A DNA stretch of 34,165 nucleotides from Clostridium sp. Marseille-P2415. GTDB lineage: Bacteria; Bacillota; Clostridia; Lachnospirales; Lachnospiraceae. Positions 15,244-24,300 of the stretch are shown piece after piece. The position numbers were made by a program, and so were the translations under genes. Location of the stretch: contig NZ_LT732525.1 of the NCBI RefSeq assembly GCF_900155545.1, forward strand, positions 1,021,330 through 1,055,494. Direction: 5' to 3'. The notes below the pieces were generated by a model that worked only from the letters and a program-made list of their open reading frames with translations, did not search any database and was not told where the DNA came from. Position 1 is the first letter of the stretch. Each line of letters opens with the position of its first letter.

Positions 15244-15516
15244 TTAATTTTTTTTGCTGCACATCTGAAGACGATGCTGATACTTCTCCTTGGTCGCAAG
15301 ACCGCCCCGGATATGGCGCTCGGATTTGTTAATGTCCAGGATCACCCTGGCCCGGGCAGCCAGGGACGGATTGATGTGCTCTAAGCGGTCCGTCACATCC
15401 TTATGTACCGTAGATTTGGATATCCCAAATTTCTTTGCTGTCTGCCTCACGGTCGCATGATAGTCTATGATGTAGTTGGCGATCGCAACCGCGCGTTCCT
15501 CAATATATTCTTTCAA
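15244..15516 (-). CDS. spoIIID: Stage III sporulation transcriptional regulator SpoIIID
   Basis: A 90-residue DNA-binding protein acting in the mother cell during sporulation, where it modulates the sigma-E regulon. The sequence aligns over its length with Bacillus SpoIIID: IEERAVAIANYI, then the helix-turn-helix TVRQTAKKFGISKSTVHKDV, INPSLA, and the basic C-terminal helix RHIRGGLATKEKY. The start is TTG at 15516 with AGGGGG about 7 nt upstream; it coincides with the conserved N-terminus. It lies 74 bp downstream of the solute-binding protein gene. The gap holds a CATACTT/AAGTATG inverted repeat (15544-15573) without a U-tract. Confidence 0.96.
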   Translation of the reverse strand: MKEYIEERAVAIANYIIDYHATVRQTAKKFGISKSTVHKDVTDRLEHINPSLAARARVILDINKSERHIRGGLATKEKYQHRLQMCSKKN

Positions 15517-15590
15517 GAAAATCCCCCTGCTAGGACGTTTTTACATACTTATGCAGGATGCGTGGCAAGTATGAATGGTTCCAATCTATT

Positions 15591-17267
15591 TTAATATCCA
15601 AGCAGAGCTTTGCTTCTTTCAAAGATTTCATTTGCCATATTAACGAATTTAACGTTTCCTTTGGATTCACATTCCGCCACATATTTATCCCAGTCACTGT
15701 CAAGATCTAACTTTCCGGTGATGAATTCCAGGGCGGAAGTGTTTACATAATCCATAAGCGGCACCTGGATCAGATTCATCTGTTCCTTCTCTTCTTCATC
15801 GGTCAGAATCGGCGGCTCGATCTTCCGTCTTTCCTTTGAATCATAAACCCTTTGATTCCACTCTTTTTCTTCATCCGTCATCCTGGAAAAACGAAGCTCA
15901 TTGGATCCCCCATAGGCAAATACACCTCCGGCAAAGCCAAAATCCACGTTTAACTGCTTCGGAGCACCTGCGTGAATGCCATTGTAATAAATATCCGGTT
16001 TTAATGCAAAGGTACCGTCCGCTCCCCTGTCGTAGGTTTCGCCTTCCACGCCCCACAGGCTCAAGGTCTGGCCTTCGTCCGAATACCATAACCAGTCAAT
16101 AAACCGCAGCATCTTAATGAATTCTTTTTCTCCAAGCTCCTTAAGTGCCCGCTTTGATATCATAATGCCATTTTCCAGCCGGTAGCTTTCCGGCTGCAGC
16201 TGGCCTTTAGGGCCGCCCGGCATTACCATAAAATAAAGTTCGGCCCCCTTTGCCTGAACCCTGTTTTTAGACCGGTAGTCAGCTACCTGCTGGAAATTGC
16301 AGGTCAGCACATAGGAGTCTCCCCGGAAAAACTTAGCCTTAGCCTGTTCTGAATCCTGTGTGAACGTTTCCGGATCCAGGATTTTGTCCCTGTACATTTT
16401 ATTCCAGAAATTGAGGTAGTCCTTATAGTCCTCAGTCGTATTGGAAAACACAAACTCATTTTTATCAAAATCAAATACCAGGCCATTCCTCAAATTCCAG
16501 TCACCGCCGTCTTTGGAATATCCGGCCCGTATTCCATACTCAATTCCGGAAAGATTCATGGCACAGCCAAGCTGATACTGATCGGACCAGACATAATCCC
16601 CTCCGGTATATTCTTTTACCTTTTTACAGGCCTCATAAAAGTCCTCCCAGGTCCAGTTCTTTTCACCGCCCTCTACATCCACTCCGGCTGCCTCGAACAC
16701 ATCCTTACGGATCAGAAGGGAATACCCGCCTGCAGCCTTCTCCCACATGCCGGGCAGACGGTAATATTTGCCGTCGGAGCTTAAGGTATTGATCAGTTCT
16801 TCCTCCATGCCCCAATCCTTTACGCACTTCTGGTAATTGGGCATATACTGCACCCAGTCACTGACCGCCACTACCTGGCCGCTGTCCACAAAGGGAGCCG
16901 CATCATATATTTTGGGAATGATGTACGGTGCACTTCCCGTATTTACCAAAGCGGAAACCTTGTCATTATAATCGGTTCTTGCAACATTGGTTAAGTCAAA
17001 CGTTACATTGGTTTTATCCTTTATGGCGCTCCACAGCCTCCAGTCGGCCTTATACGGATAGTTTTCATGATCTGAAAACATCATGGAATAGGCAACCGGC
17101 TCATCGGAATGGAATGTTGTCCCCTCTCCATACTGGTAATCCAGATCCTTATCTTCCACCATTTCCTTGGTTCCGGAAACCGCCTCACTTTTGGCGGAAG
17201 CATTGCATCCGGCCAAAGCTGCTGCCGCTGCAAGCCCAAACATTGCTGTCATAACCTTTTTCTTCAT
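15591..17267 (-). CDS. Extracellular solute-binding lipoprotein of a carbohydrate ABC transporter
   Basis: A 558-residue lipoprotein: signal peptide MKKKVMTAMFGLAAAAALAGC with the lipobox LAGC and Cys21 as the lipidated residue. The mature part is of the large LplA/YtcQ-type binding proteins that work with LplB and YtcP permeases (PF13416/PF01547-like fold, with a long C-terminal region rich in charged residues). It is the last gene of the xylan-uronate operon, 38 bp after the second permease. The gene set with GH67 suggests methylglucuronoxylo-oligosaccharides as ligand, as for the aldouronate operon of Paenibacillus. GAGGAGGTAAG precedes the ATG. Confidence 0.92.
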   Translation of the reverse strand: MKKKVMTAMFGLAAAAALAGCNASAKSEAVSGTKEMVEDKDLDYQYGEGTTFHSDEPVAYSMMFSDHENYPYKADWRLWSAIKDKTNVTFDLTNVARTDYNDKVSALVNTGSAPYIIPKIYDAAPFVDSGQVVAVSDWVQYMPNYQKCVKDWGMEEELINTLSSDGKYYRLPGMWEKAAGGYSLLIRKDVFEAAGVDVEGGEKNWTWEDFYEACKKVKEYTGGDYVWSDQYQLGCAMNLSGIEYGIRAGYSKDGGDWNLRNGLVFDFDKNEFVFSNTTEDYKDYLNFWNKMYRDKILDPETFTQDSEQAKAKFFRGDSYVLTCNFQQVADYRSKNRVQAKGAELYFMVMPGGPKGQLQPESYRLENGIMISKRALKELGEKEFIKMLRFIDWLWYSDEGQTLSLWGVEGETYDRGADGTFALKPDIYYNGIHAGAPKQLNVDFGFAGGVFAYGGSNELRFSRMTDEEKEWNQRVYDSKERRKIEPPILTDEEEKEQMNLIQVPLMDYVNTSALEFITGKLDLDSDWDKYVAECESKGNVKFVNMANEIFERSKALLGY

Positions 17268-17305
17268 TTACTGCTTACCTCCTCAAACATTATTAAAACG
17301 GGATC

Positions 17306-18178
17306 TCACCCCTTTACTGCCCCCATTGTCATTCCCTGTACAAAATATCTCTGTACAAACGGATAGACACAGATGATCGGAACGGAAGTCACCACCATTG
17401 CTGCCGCTTTCAAGGTCGCCTGAACGCTGCTGGCCTCTGACCCGGCACCGACCTCCACATTATTGGCACCTTCCACCAGCTGCCTTACATAAAGCGCAAC
17501 CGGCCATTTGTCCTTGGTGTCCAGATATAGAAATGGCCCAAACCACTCATTCCACATGCCCACAAGATAAAACAAAGCCATTGTAGCCAGAATCGGTTTG
17601 GAAAGCGGAAGAACGATCTTACAAAATATCCCGTAAACATTCATTCCGTCAATTGCCGCCGCTTCCTCCAGCTCTTCCGGAATTCCGGCAAAAAAGGATT
17701 TCATCAACAGCAGGTTAAATGTACTGACCGCCCCAGGCAGGAGCAGGGCCCACACGCTGTCACGCAATCCCAGCCACTGTGTGATCAAAATAAAATTAGG
17801 GATCATACCCCCGGTAAAATACATGGTAAATATAACAAACGGTAGGAAAAAACGGTTTAAGCGAAGCCTGGGCTTTGACAGCGGATATGCAAGCAATGAT
17901 GTGCTGATCACAGAAATAGCAGTTCCTGCTATGGAATAAAAAATCGTATTGGCATAATATTTAAAAAACTCCATGTTCCGGAATATATAGCGATAGGTAG
18001 CTGTAGTAGGGTCTATCGGGAAAAATGTTACCAGGCCTGCGGCTACCGCAGTATCGCCGCTGAAGGACTGTGCCACCAGATATATAAACGGATACAGGGT
18101 AACAAAAATAACAAGGATCATAACAATGGTATTCACGATCCGAAATACCTGATATCCTTTTGACCGTTTCACTTTCAT
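17306..18178 (-). CDS. Carbohydrate ABC transporter permease (LplC/YtcP type)
   Basis: A 290-residue inner-membrane permease of the MalG-like group. It has an N-terminal membrane segment (about 13-35) and five more. The EAA loop EELEEAAAIDGMNVYGIFCKIVLPLSKP (in part; around 180-205) is the site of contact with the ATPase. The C-terminal QRYFVQGMTMGAVKG ending is the typical end of this family. GGGGGGAG precedes the ATG, 18 bp after the other permease. No ATPase gene is in the operon; a shared MsmX-type ATPase is expected elsewhere. Confidence 0.93.
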   Translation of the reverse strand: MKVKRSKGYQVFRIVNTIVMILVIFVTLYPFIYLVAQSFSGDTAVAAGLVTFFPIDPTTATYRYIFRNMEFFKYYANTIFYSIAGTAISVISTSLLAYPLSKPRLRLNRFFLPFVIFTMYFTGGMIPNFILITQWLGLRDSVWALLLPGAVSTFNLLLMKSFFAGIPEELEEAAAIDGMNVYGIFCKIVLPLSKPILATMALFYLVGMWNEWFGPFLYLDTKDKWPVALYVRQLVEGANNVEVGAGSEASSVQATLKAAAMVVTSVPIICVYPFVQRYFVQGMTMGAVKG

Positions 18179-18196
18179 CGAATCATCTCCCCCCTT

Positions 18197-19141
18197 CTAC
18201 CAAAGCGAAGTTTCCGTAAATTTTTTTGAAAGCTTGTTAGCCATGGTTACCAGGACCAGCCCGATCACACCTTCAAACAGCCCTACCGCCGCCGCATAGC
18301 TGAAGTTGCCTCCGGCAATACCCATACGATACACATAGGTGCCGATAATATCGGCCCGGTTCTGAGTCAACGGGTTATACAGCAGCAATATTTTCTGCAT
18401 ATTACCGGAAGTTACAATATTTCCGATATCCAAAATCAGAAGTGTCATAATCGTCGGAAGAATGCCCGGCAGGGTGACATAAAGAGCCTGCTTCCATTTG
18501 CCCGCCCCATCGATAGCCGCCGCTTCATATAACTCCATATTGATGTTTGTCATGGCCGTCAGATAGAGGATCGTTCCCCACCCCAGTGCCTGCCATACTC
18601 CTGACAAAATGTAAATGACATCAAAATACTTTGGCTCCGACATAAACGCGATCTTATCCATTCCCATAGACGCCAGAAGAGAATTGACCGGTCCTGACAA
18701 AGAGAGCACTTCTTTCACCATACCGCATACCACAATGAGTGAAATAAAATGCGGCAAATAGGAAACGGTCTGCACCATCTTCTTCCACCGCAGGTTACGT
18801 AACTCATTGATCAGCAGGGCGAACAAAAGGGTTGCCGGAAACCGTACTGCCAGATATCCCACGCTTAAGCGCAGGGTATTCCAAAATGCCCGCCAGAAAT
18901 CAGGATCTCCGATAAACTGCTTAAAATATCGGAATCCTACAAAATAATCCCCGAAGATATTGGTCCCTCCCTTATATCTTCGGAATGCAATAACATTTCC
19001 AAATACGGGTATATACTTAAAAATCACATAATAAATAATCGGAATAACGAGAAAGGTATACAACCGCCATTCTTTTTTCACATGGTGCAGCAAAGAGGTG
19101 TTATCTCCTGCCGGTATTTGTTTTCTCGCCCTTTTTACCAT
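18197..19141 (-). CDS. ABC transporter permease (LplB type)
   Basis: A 314-residue permease of the MalF-like group, with six membrane segments starting at YTFLVIPIIYYVIF. The EAA loop is MELYEAAAIDGAGKWKQALYVTLPGI (read in part, around 200-225). NLRWKKMVQTVSYLPHFIS is typical of LplB. The frame is open to TTG 19201 with an ATG at 19195, both inside the GH67 gene and without a good ribosome binding site. ATG 19141 has GGTGAT just upstream and lies 28 bp after the GH67 stop, so it is preferred, though this is not certain. It forms the transmembrane pair with the downstream permease. Confidence 0.9.
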   Translation of the reverse strand: MVKRARKQIPAGDNTSLLHHVKKEWRLYTFLVIPIIYYVIFKYIPVFGNVIAFRRYKGGTNIFGDYFVGFRYFKQFIGDPDFWRAFWNTLRLSVGYLAVRFPATLLFALLINELRNLRWKKMVQTVSYLPHFISLIVVCGMVKEVLSLSGPVNSLLASMGMDKIAFMSEPKYFDVIYILSGVWQALGWGTILYLTAMTNINMELYEAAAIDGAGKWKQALYVTLPGILPTIMTLLILDIGNIVTSGNMQKILLLYNPLTQNRADIIGTYVYRMGIAGGNFSYAAAVGLFEGVIGLVLVTMANKLSKKFTETSLW

Positions 19142-19169
19142 GCTATCACCACTTTCTTTTTGTTCCAAT

Positions 19170-21152
19170 TTAATAAATGATTCTGTGTTTCTCATCCTCA
19201 ATCATGGACTTTCGGAAAAAATAAGAATTTATCTGATCCCTCCACTCTCTTGAATGTTCCTTCTGATGTGCAAATCTCTTCTGCACCCGTTCAAATATGT
19301 TCAGGGGAACCTTCCCTTTTAAGGAATCCCAGAGAGCGGCCATTACCTCCACGTCCAAAACCCCTTCAAAATGAGAGTCATATATATGCTGGATCACCGT
19401 CTTCCCCGTTTTCAGCTTATGCTCATAGGGAACATGATGAAAAAACAGCAGCAATTCTTCCGGACAGGTCTCCGGATTCCCATATAGGGAAGCGTTCGGT
19501 TCCCGGTACTGTAAAACATAGCCCGTGCCGCTTGAACTCCGGTCTATTCCGATACCAAGATGATCCGCCCGGTGATAGGTACCCCAGCGGTCATATTCAT
19601 AGCCGTCTACGTTCGGTCCGTAATGATGGCCCGGATTTACCATCCAGCCAATCCCAAGCGGGGCGGTATACTTCTCATAGGCCGGCCAGGACATTAGAAG
19701 AATTTTTTTAATGGTCTCTTTTACATCCGTTTCATTTCCAAATGTGGAACCGGTCCATTCTTCTGCAATTTCTTCTGCCGTAAGCTCCGTCTGAAAGCTC
19801 AGCCTTCCAAAGCCGTATAAATTGGCTGCGGCAAGATCATGGCCGGTCCAGTTCTCATCATTCCCGGTATTGGCCACTGCAGCCATGCCGCAGTTATGCC
19901 TCCCCCAGGCTTTTCCGCTTACAATATCCGCGACCCGGTCCCTGCCCTGCTCTCCGCCGCACCGAAATTCCAGCACCTCTTTAAACATGGGAACCAGGTA
20001 GCATACATGCTGCTGCTGCCCTGTATATTCCTGGGTGATCTGCACCTCCAGAATCTGATTTGTATGCTCCATGCCGCCAAAAAGAGGCGAAACCGGTTCC
20101 CGCACCTGAAAATCCATTGGCCCGTTCTTAACCTGAAGCACCACATTTTCCCTGAAACTGCCATCCAGGGGTTTGAAATGATCGTAACCGCTTCTGGCAC
20201 GGTCCGTTTTCCGGTCTCTCCAGTCCTGCCGGCAATCATAAACAAAACACCGCCATATGATCAGACCGCCATATGGCTCCACTGCTTCTGCCAGCATATT
20301 GGCTCCATCCGCATGAGTCCGGCCATAGGTAAAAGGGCCCGGCCGGCCTTCTGAATCCGCCTTTACCAGAAAGCCGCCGAGATTTGGAATTCTTCCATAA
20401 ATATCTGACATCGCGGCCTTCCACCAGGCCCTTACCTCTTCGTTAAGCGGATCAGAGCATGATAGCCCTCCAAGTTCCATGGGAGCTGCAAAATTAAGGC
20501 TCAGATAAAGACGGATCCCGTATTCCGCAAAGATTCCTGCCATTGCCATAAGCTCTGCTCCATAGGTCTTATCAAGCAGTCTGGTGGCATTCCCTTTTAC
20601 ATTCACATTGTTAATAACGGCTGCATTGATTCCTACCGATGCCGCCAATCTGGCATAAGCTCTGGTTCTGTCATTCACCTGAACCTTCTGTGCCTGAAAG
20701 AAGAAGGATTCTCCGGCATATCCCCGTTCGATGGAACCATCCATATTATCCCAGTGATTCAGGATCCGTATGGGGTTTGAAGGTATTTCTGTTATATCGA
20801 TCTCCTGGAAATCCCCTTCCAGCTGAAGCCGCCGGATCAGGGCAAAGCTCCCATACAACAGCCCGGAGGCCCCTTCCGATGTGAGGAATATCTGCCCCCC
20901 CATTTCCTTTAAATGGTATCCTTCCGCTCCGGTTCCACAGCCGGGGTCTATGGTAAGCACGATCCCGGCCCCGGAAGCATCCGCACGATTCTGCATCTCT
21001 ACTTCCAAAATTTCCCTGGCAGCCTGTTTTAACTCCGCTGCTGCGGTTTTTGTCACCGTACTTCCATCATTTGTGTAGAACGAGCAAAAATATCTGTCCC
21101 ATTTATGATCTTTTTGTTTCCTATAGGTAAGCCACGCACGTTCGAAGCCCAT
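19170..21152 (-). CDS. GH67 alpha-glucuronidase
   Basis: A 660-residue enzyme removing (4-O-methyl)glucuronic acid from the non-reducing end of aldouronates. GH67 landmarks are RILNHWDNMDGSIERGYAG (about 129-146), KADSEGRPGPFTYGRTHADGAN (264-285), NGPMDFQVREP and VQITQEYTGQQ. Glu268, Asp347 and Glu375 keep the same 79- and 28-residue spacing as the catalytic Glu285, Asp364 and Glu392 of Geobacillus GH67. No signal peptide is present, so it acts in the cytoplasm. ATG 21152 has GGAAAGGAAGG upstream and matches homologous N-termini; an ATG at 21176 and an in-frame ATA at 21227 are alternatives. The GH67 gene is often called aguA; that name is not used here to avoid confusion with agmatine deiminase. 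Confidence 0.95.
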   Translation of the reverse strand: MGFERAWLTYRKQKDHKWDRYFCSFYTNDGSTVTKTAAAELKQAAREILEVEMQNRADASGAGIVLTIDPGCGTGAEGYHLKEMGGQIFLTSEGASGLLYGSFALIRRLQLEGDFQEIDITEIPSNPIRILNHWDNMDGSIERGYAGESFFFQAQKVQVNDRTRAYARLAASVGINAAVINNVNVKGNATRLLDKTYGAELMAMAGIFAEYGIRLYLSLNFAAPMELGGLSCSDPLNEEVRAWWKAAMSDIYGRIPNLGGFLVKADSEGRPGPFTYGRTHADGANMLAEAVEPYGGLIIWRCFVYDCRQDWRDRKTDRARSGYDHFKPLDGSFRENVVLQVKNGPMDFQVREPVSPLFGGMEHTNQILEVQITQEYTGQQQHVCYLVPMFKEVLEFRCGGEQGRDRVADIVSGKAWGRHNCGMAAVANTGNDENWTGHDLAAANLYGFGRLSFQTELTAEEIAEEWTGSTFGNETDVKETIKKILLMSWPAYEKYTAPLGIGWMVNPGHHYGPNVDGYEYDRWGTYHRADHLGIGIDRSSSGTGYVLQYREPNASLYGNPETCPEELLLFFHHVPYEHKLKTGKTVIQHIYDSHFEGVLDVEVMAALWDSLKGKVPLNIFERVQKRFAHQKEHSREWRDQINSYFFRKSMIEDEKHRIIY

Positions 21153-21301
21153 ATCCTTCCTTTCCCCAAAGGTCATCTGATATAGAATACCTTCCGGATT
21201 TATTCCCTGTATTTCGTCGTTTTGTATTTTTTCTCCTTCTTTTTTCTTTCATTTTATAACATATTGCCTATATTGGCTTCTCTGATTTTGCGAATGATTG
21301 C

Positions 21302-24300
21302 TCACATATTGCGATTTGTTTCCGGCTGACATCCGAAATGAAACCAAAAGAAGTCAAAATTACTTCCAGGCAGAAACACAAATTCAACTGTTTTTGTTCC
21401 CTTAACCGGGACCAGGGAAAAGCTCTGAGGCTTCCGGATTTCTGAGTGCTGGAATTCCATCAGCTGTTCTTCTTCCCCTCCCTCATCCTCATCCATAAAA
21501 CGCACAAGAATCGTATTGGTTTCATTTGGTGTAAATCCGCATATGGTAAGGCGGTCCGCACCCGTTTCGCCAAACTCCATATTCTTAAATACAATTGTTA
21601 CGTTATTTCCGATGCTGCGGATTCCTTCCTCCGCAACCAGAAAGCTGTCTCCATATATCTGATCGCATTCTGTAACCGGAAGCCTTTCATAACTCCGGCT
21701 CTGTTTTGTAAAAGAAAAACCTTTTATATGTACCTTTTTTTCCAGCACAAAGCAAAGGCTTGTGACCCCCTTAAGCCTTCTGTCCAGACGGTAGGTTTCC
21801 TCCTGATATACATTCCATTGAGAAGGCTTCTGGTATACCGCATCAATGGCAAGCCTCGAATTTTCCTGCTCCGGCATCCCCTCATAGATACGGATGCGGT
21901 ATGGCTCATCCGTCAGGGCAAACACAGAAATTGTAATTTTATCCGACCCATAGCTGCCGAAATCAATGTTGTGGAATCCGATCTGCGTCTCCCCGTCTCT
22001 GGCGGCTGCTACTCCATGCTCATTTCCATTTCCTACTTCGCCCCGGCTATAATCATATAAGCCTGCACTTATGAACTCATAGGGATTTAAAAAGGTCTCG
22101 CCAAGTCCTGCTGCCGAAAACTCCAATGATGACAGAATCCGTATTTTTTCTGTCCCGCACTTGGACATACACCGCAGCCGGAAACAGCCGTCGCTCTTAG
22201 CCGTCAGCAGGGCCTGGTTCCCCACCGCCTTGAGTTCAGCCAGCTTAGAGGGGATTCCGGAATCATTTACCACGCTCCAGATCAAAGCCTGATCCGAGGC
22301 ATTTTCCGGACAGATCCGGGCAGTAACTGCAGCAGTCAGATTGCCGGCTGTCAGCTTTGTTCCAGGTTCGCTGACCAGCTTTATCGTGCGTACAGGAACA
22401 TCCTCCTCCCATTCTTTTTTGTGTGCCTGTTCTTCCTCGTTCCCCAGGACTCCGTAGGCAAGCGGACTTGCCCCTTCCGGTTTCTCAGCCCATACAACCG
22501 GTACCGTCAGACAGGCATCTTTCATTCCCCTGGATTTCACGGATACCTTCAATTCTCCCTGCGCCGTTCCTGCTGCCGCAACCAGCAGAAGCTTTCCGCC
22601 AAACAGCCTTCTGCTGATCCCTTTATACTCGTCAGTATCCGTACTGTCCCCATTATCCAGCCCCACCAGGCGTCCGCTTCCGGATACGTTGACAAAAACC
22701 CGGTTGTTTGCATTTTCCACCGGATTTCCCATCGCATCCTTCATGGTTATGGTGACAAACAGAAGATCCTGTCCGTCTGCCTTTAAGCTCTCCCGGTCCC
22801 CGTTTAAGCATATCTTCTCCGCCTCTCCAAAGGATGCACTGATATCCTCAGCTATGATATTGCCGGACTCATCATAAGCAACCGCTTTTATAACACCTGT
22901 CTCATAGGGCAGCTGCCAGTTTCCTGTCAGGCAATCCCCGTATCGGTGATCGATCTCATAACTGCCCTGGCTCCTGCCATTGAAAAACAGTTCCACGGAC
23001 GGCGCATTGGAGCAGACCCTCACATCGATCCGCTGGCCGTCATTAAAATCCCAATAAGGGAATACATGTACCATGGGCGCTTTTCTCCAGTCGGTCCATT
23101 CCGCCTGGTAGATATAATAAGAATCCTTGGGAAATCCTGCGGTGTCAACCTGGCCGAAATAAGAATTTCTCGTGTGATACGGCGTTGGCTCGCCAATATA
23201 ATCGAATCCGGTCCATATAAACTGTCCGCATGAGAAATCATGATCCCGTTCTGCTATGATACAGGCCTCCGAGGATTTTGCACCCCAGCTGGTGGTGGAA
23301 TTTCCAAGTGAGGAACATTGTTCATCCTCATCTGCCAGCAAAGACTGCGAGAACGGGAAATGGTAAACACCGCGGCTCTGTACTGTGGACGAAGTTTCAC
23401 TTCCGTAGATGATCCAGTCAGGGTGCTCCCTGTGATGTTCCTCATAATATTTTTCCGCATAATTGTAACCGGCCAATTTCACGATATCCGCACATTTCCG
23501 GGCATTTTCCCATGGCATATAATTGGATGCAATGGTAATGCCGGCATTTCCCCGAGGATCGTGTTTTCGTACCTCATCCATCAGAAGCTTTGTCACCGCC
23601 TGCCCCCGCCCGTCTGCATGGGTATCATAGATTTCGTTTCCAATGCTCCACATGATAAGGCTTGGATGGTTCCGGTCCCTGCGTATCCAGCTTGCCACGT
23701 CCTTCTGGTACCAGTCCCGGAAGAACCTTGCATAATCATAGGGGGTTTTGGAGCGTTCCCACATATCAAAAGCCTCGGAGACGATCAGAATTCCCATCTC
23801 ATCCGCCAATTCCATCACATCCTGTGCCGGCATGTTATGGCTTAAGCGGACTGCATTCACACCCATTTCTTTCAATATGGTAAATTTTCTGAGCATTGCC
23901 TGGGAATGATATGCTGCTCCCAGACAGCCCAGATCATGGTGTTCACAAACACCCTTCAGTTTTTGCTTTCGCCCGTTAAGGAGAAAGCCCTGATCCGGGT
24001 CAAACCGGAGGGTCCGGAATCCAATGGTCTGACACTCCTCCTGAAGCTTCTCTCCCTCCCGGTAAAGCTCTGCTTTCAGCACATAGCAGGCCGGATTTTC
24101 CGTATCCCATCGCTCCGGTTTCAGGATTCTGACAGTCGTTTCTAAAGTCTGTACAGCCTTTTGCGGGCTTACCGCAAGTTCCTTAAGGCACTCCTCTCCC
24201 TCCATTTCTCCGGCATTCCGGCGGGTCAGATAATAGCGCAGCTTCGCGGGACCTGCCGCCAGGATCTCCGCACGAATCGTTAAATCCCAGTCCCCATCCT

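Noticed and set aside
15544-15573. CATACTT/AAGTATG inverted repeat as terminator or sigma-E promoter for spoIIID
   Set aside because: There is no U-tract for termination. CATACTT resembles a sigma-E -10 box, but the upstream AAATA is at only 13 bp and matches poorly.
21446-22060. 204-residue plus-strand reading frame
   Set aside because: It is a shadow on the opposite strand of the C-terminal modules of the esterase-GH2 fusion; no ribosome binding site and no family features.
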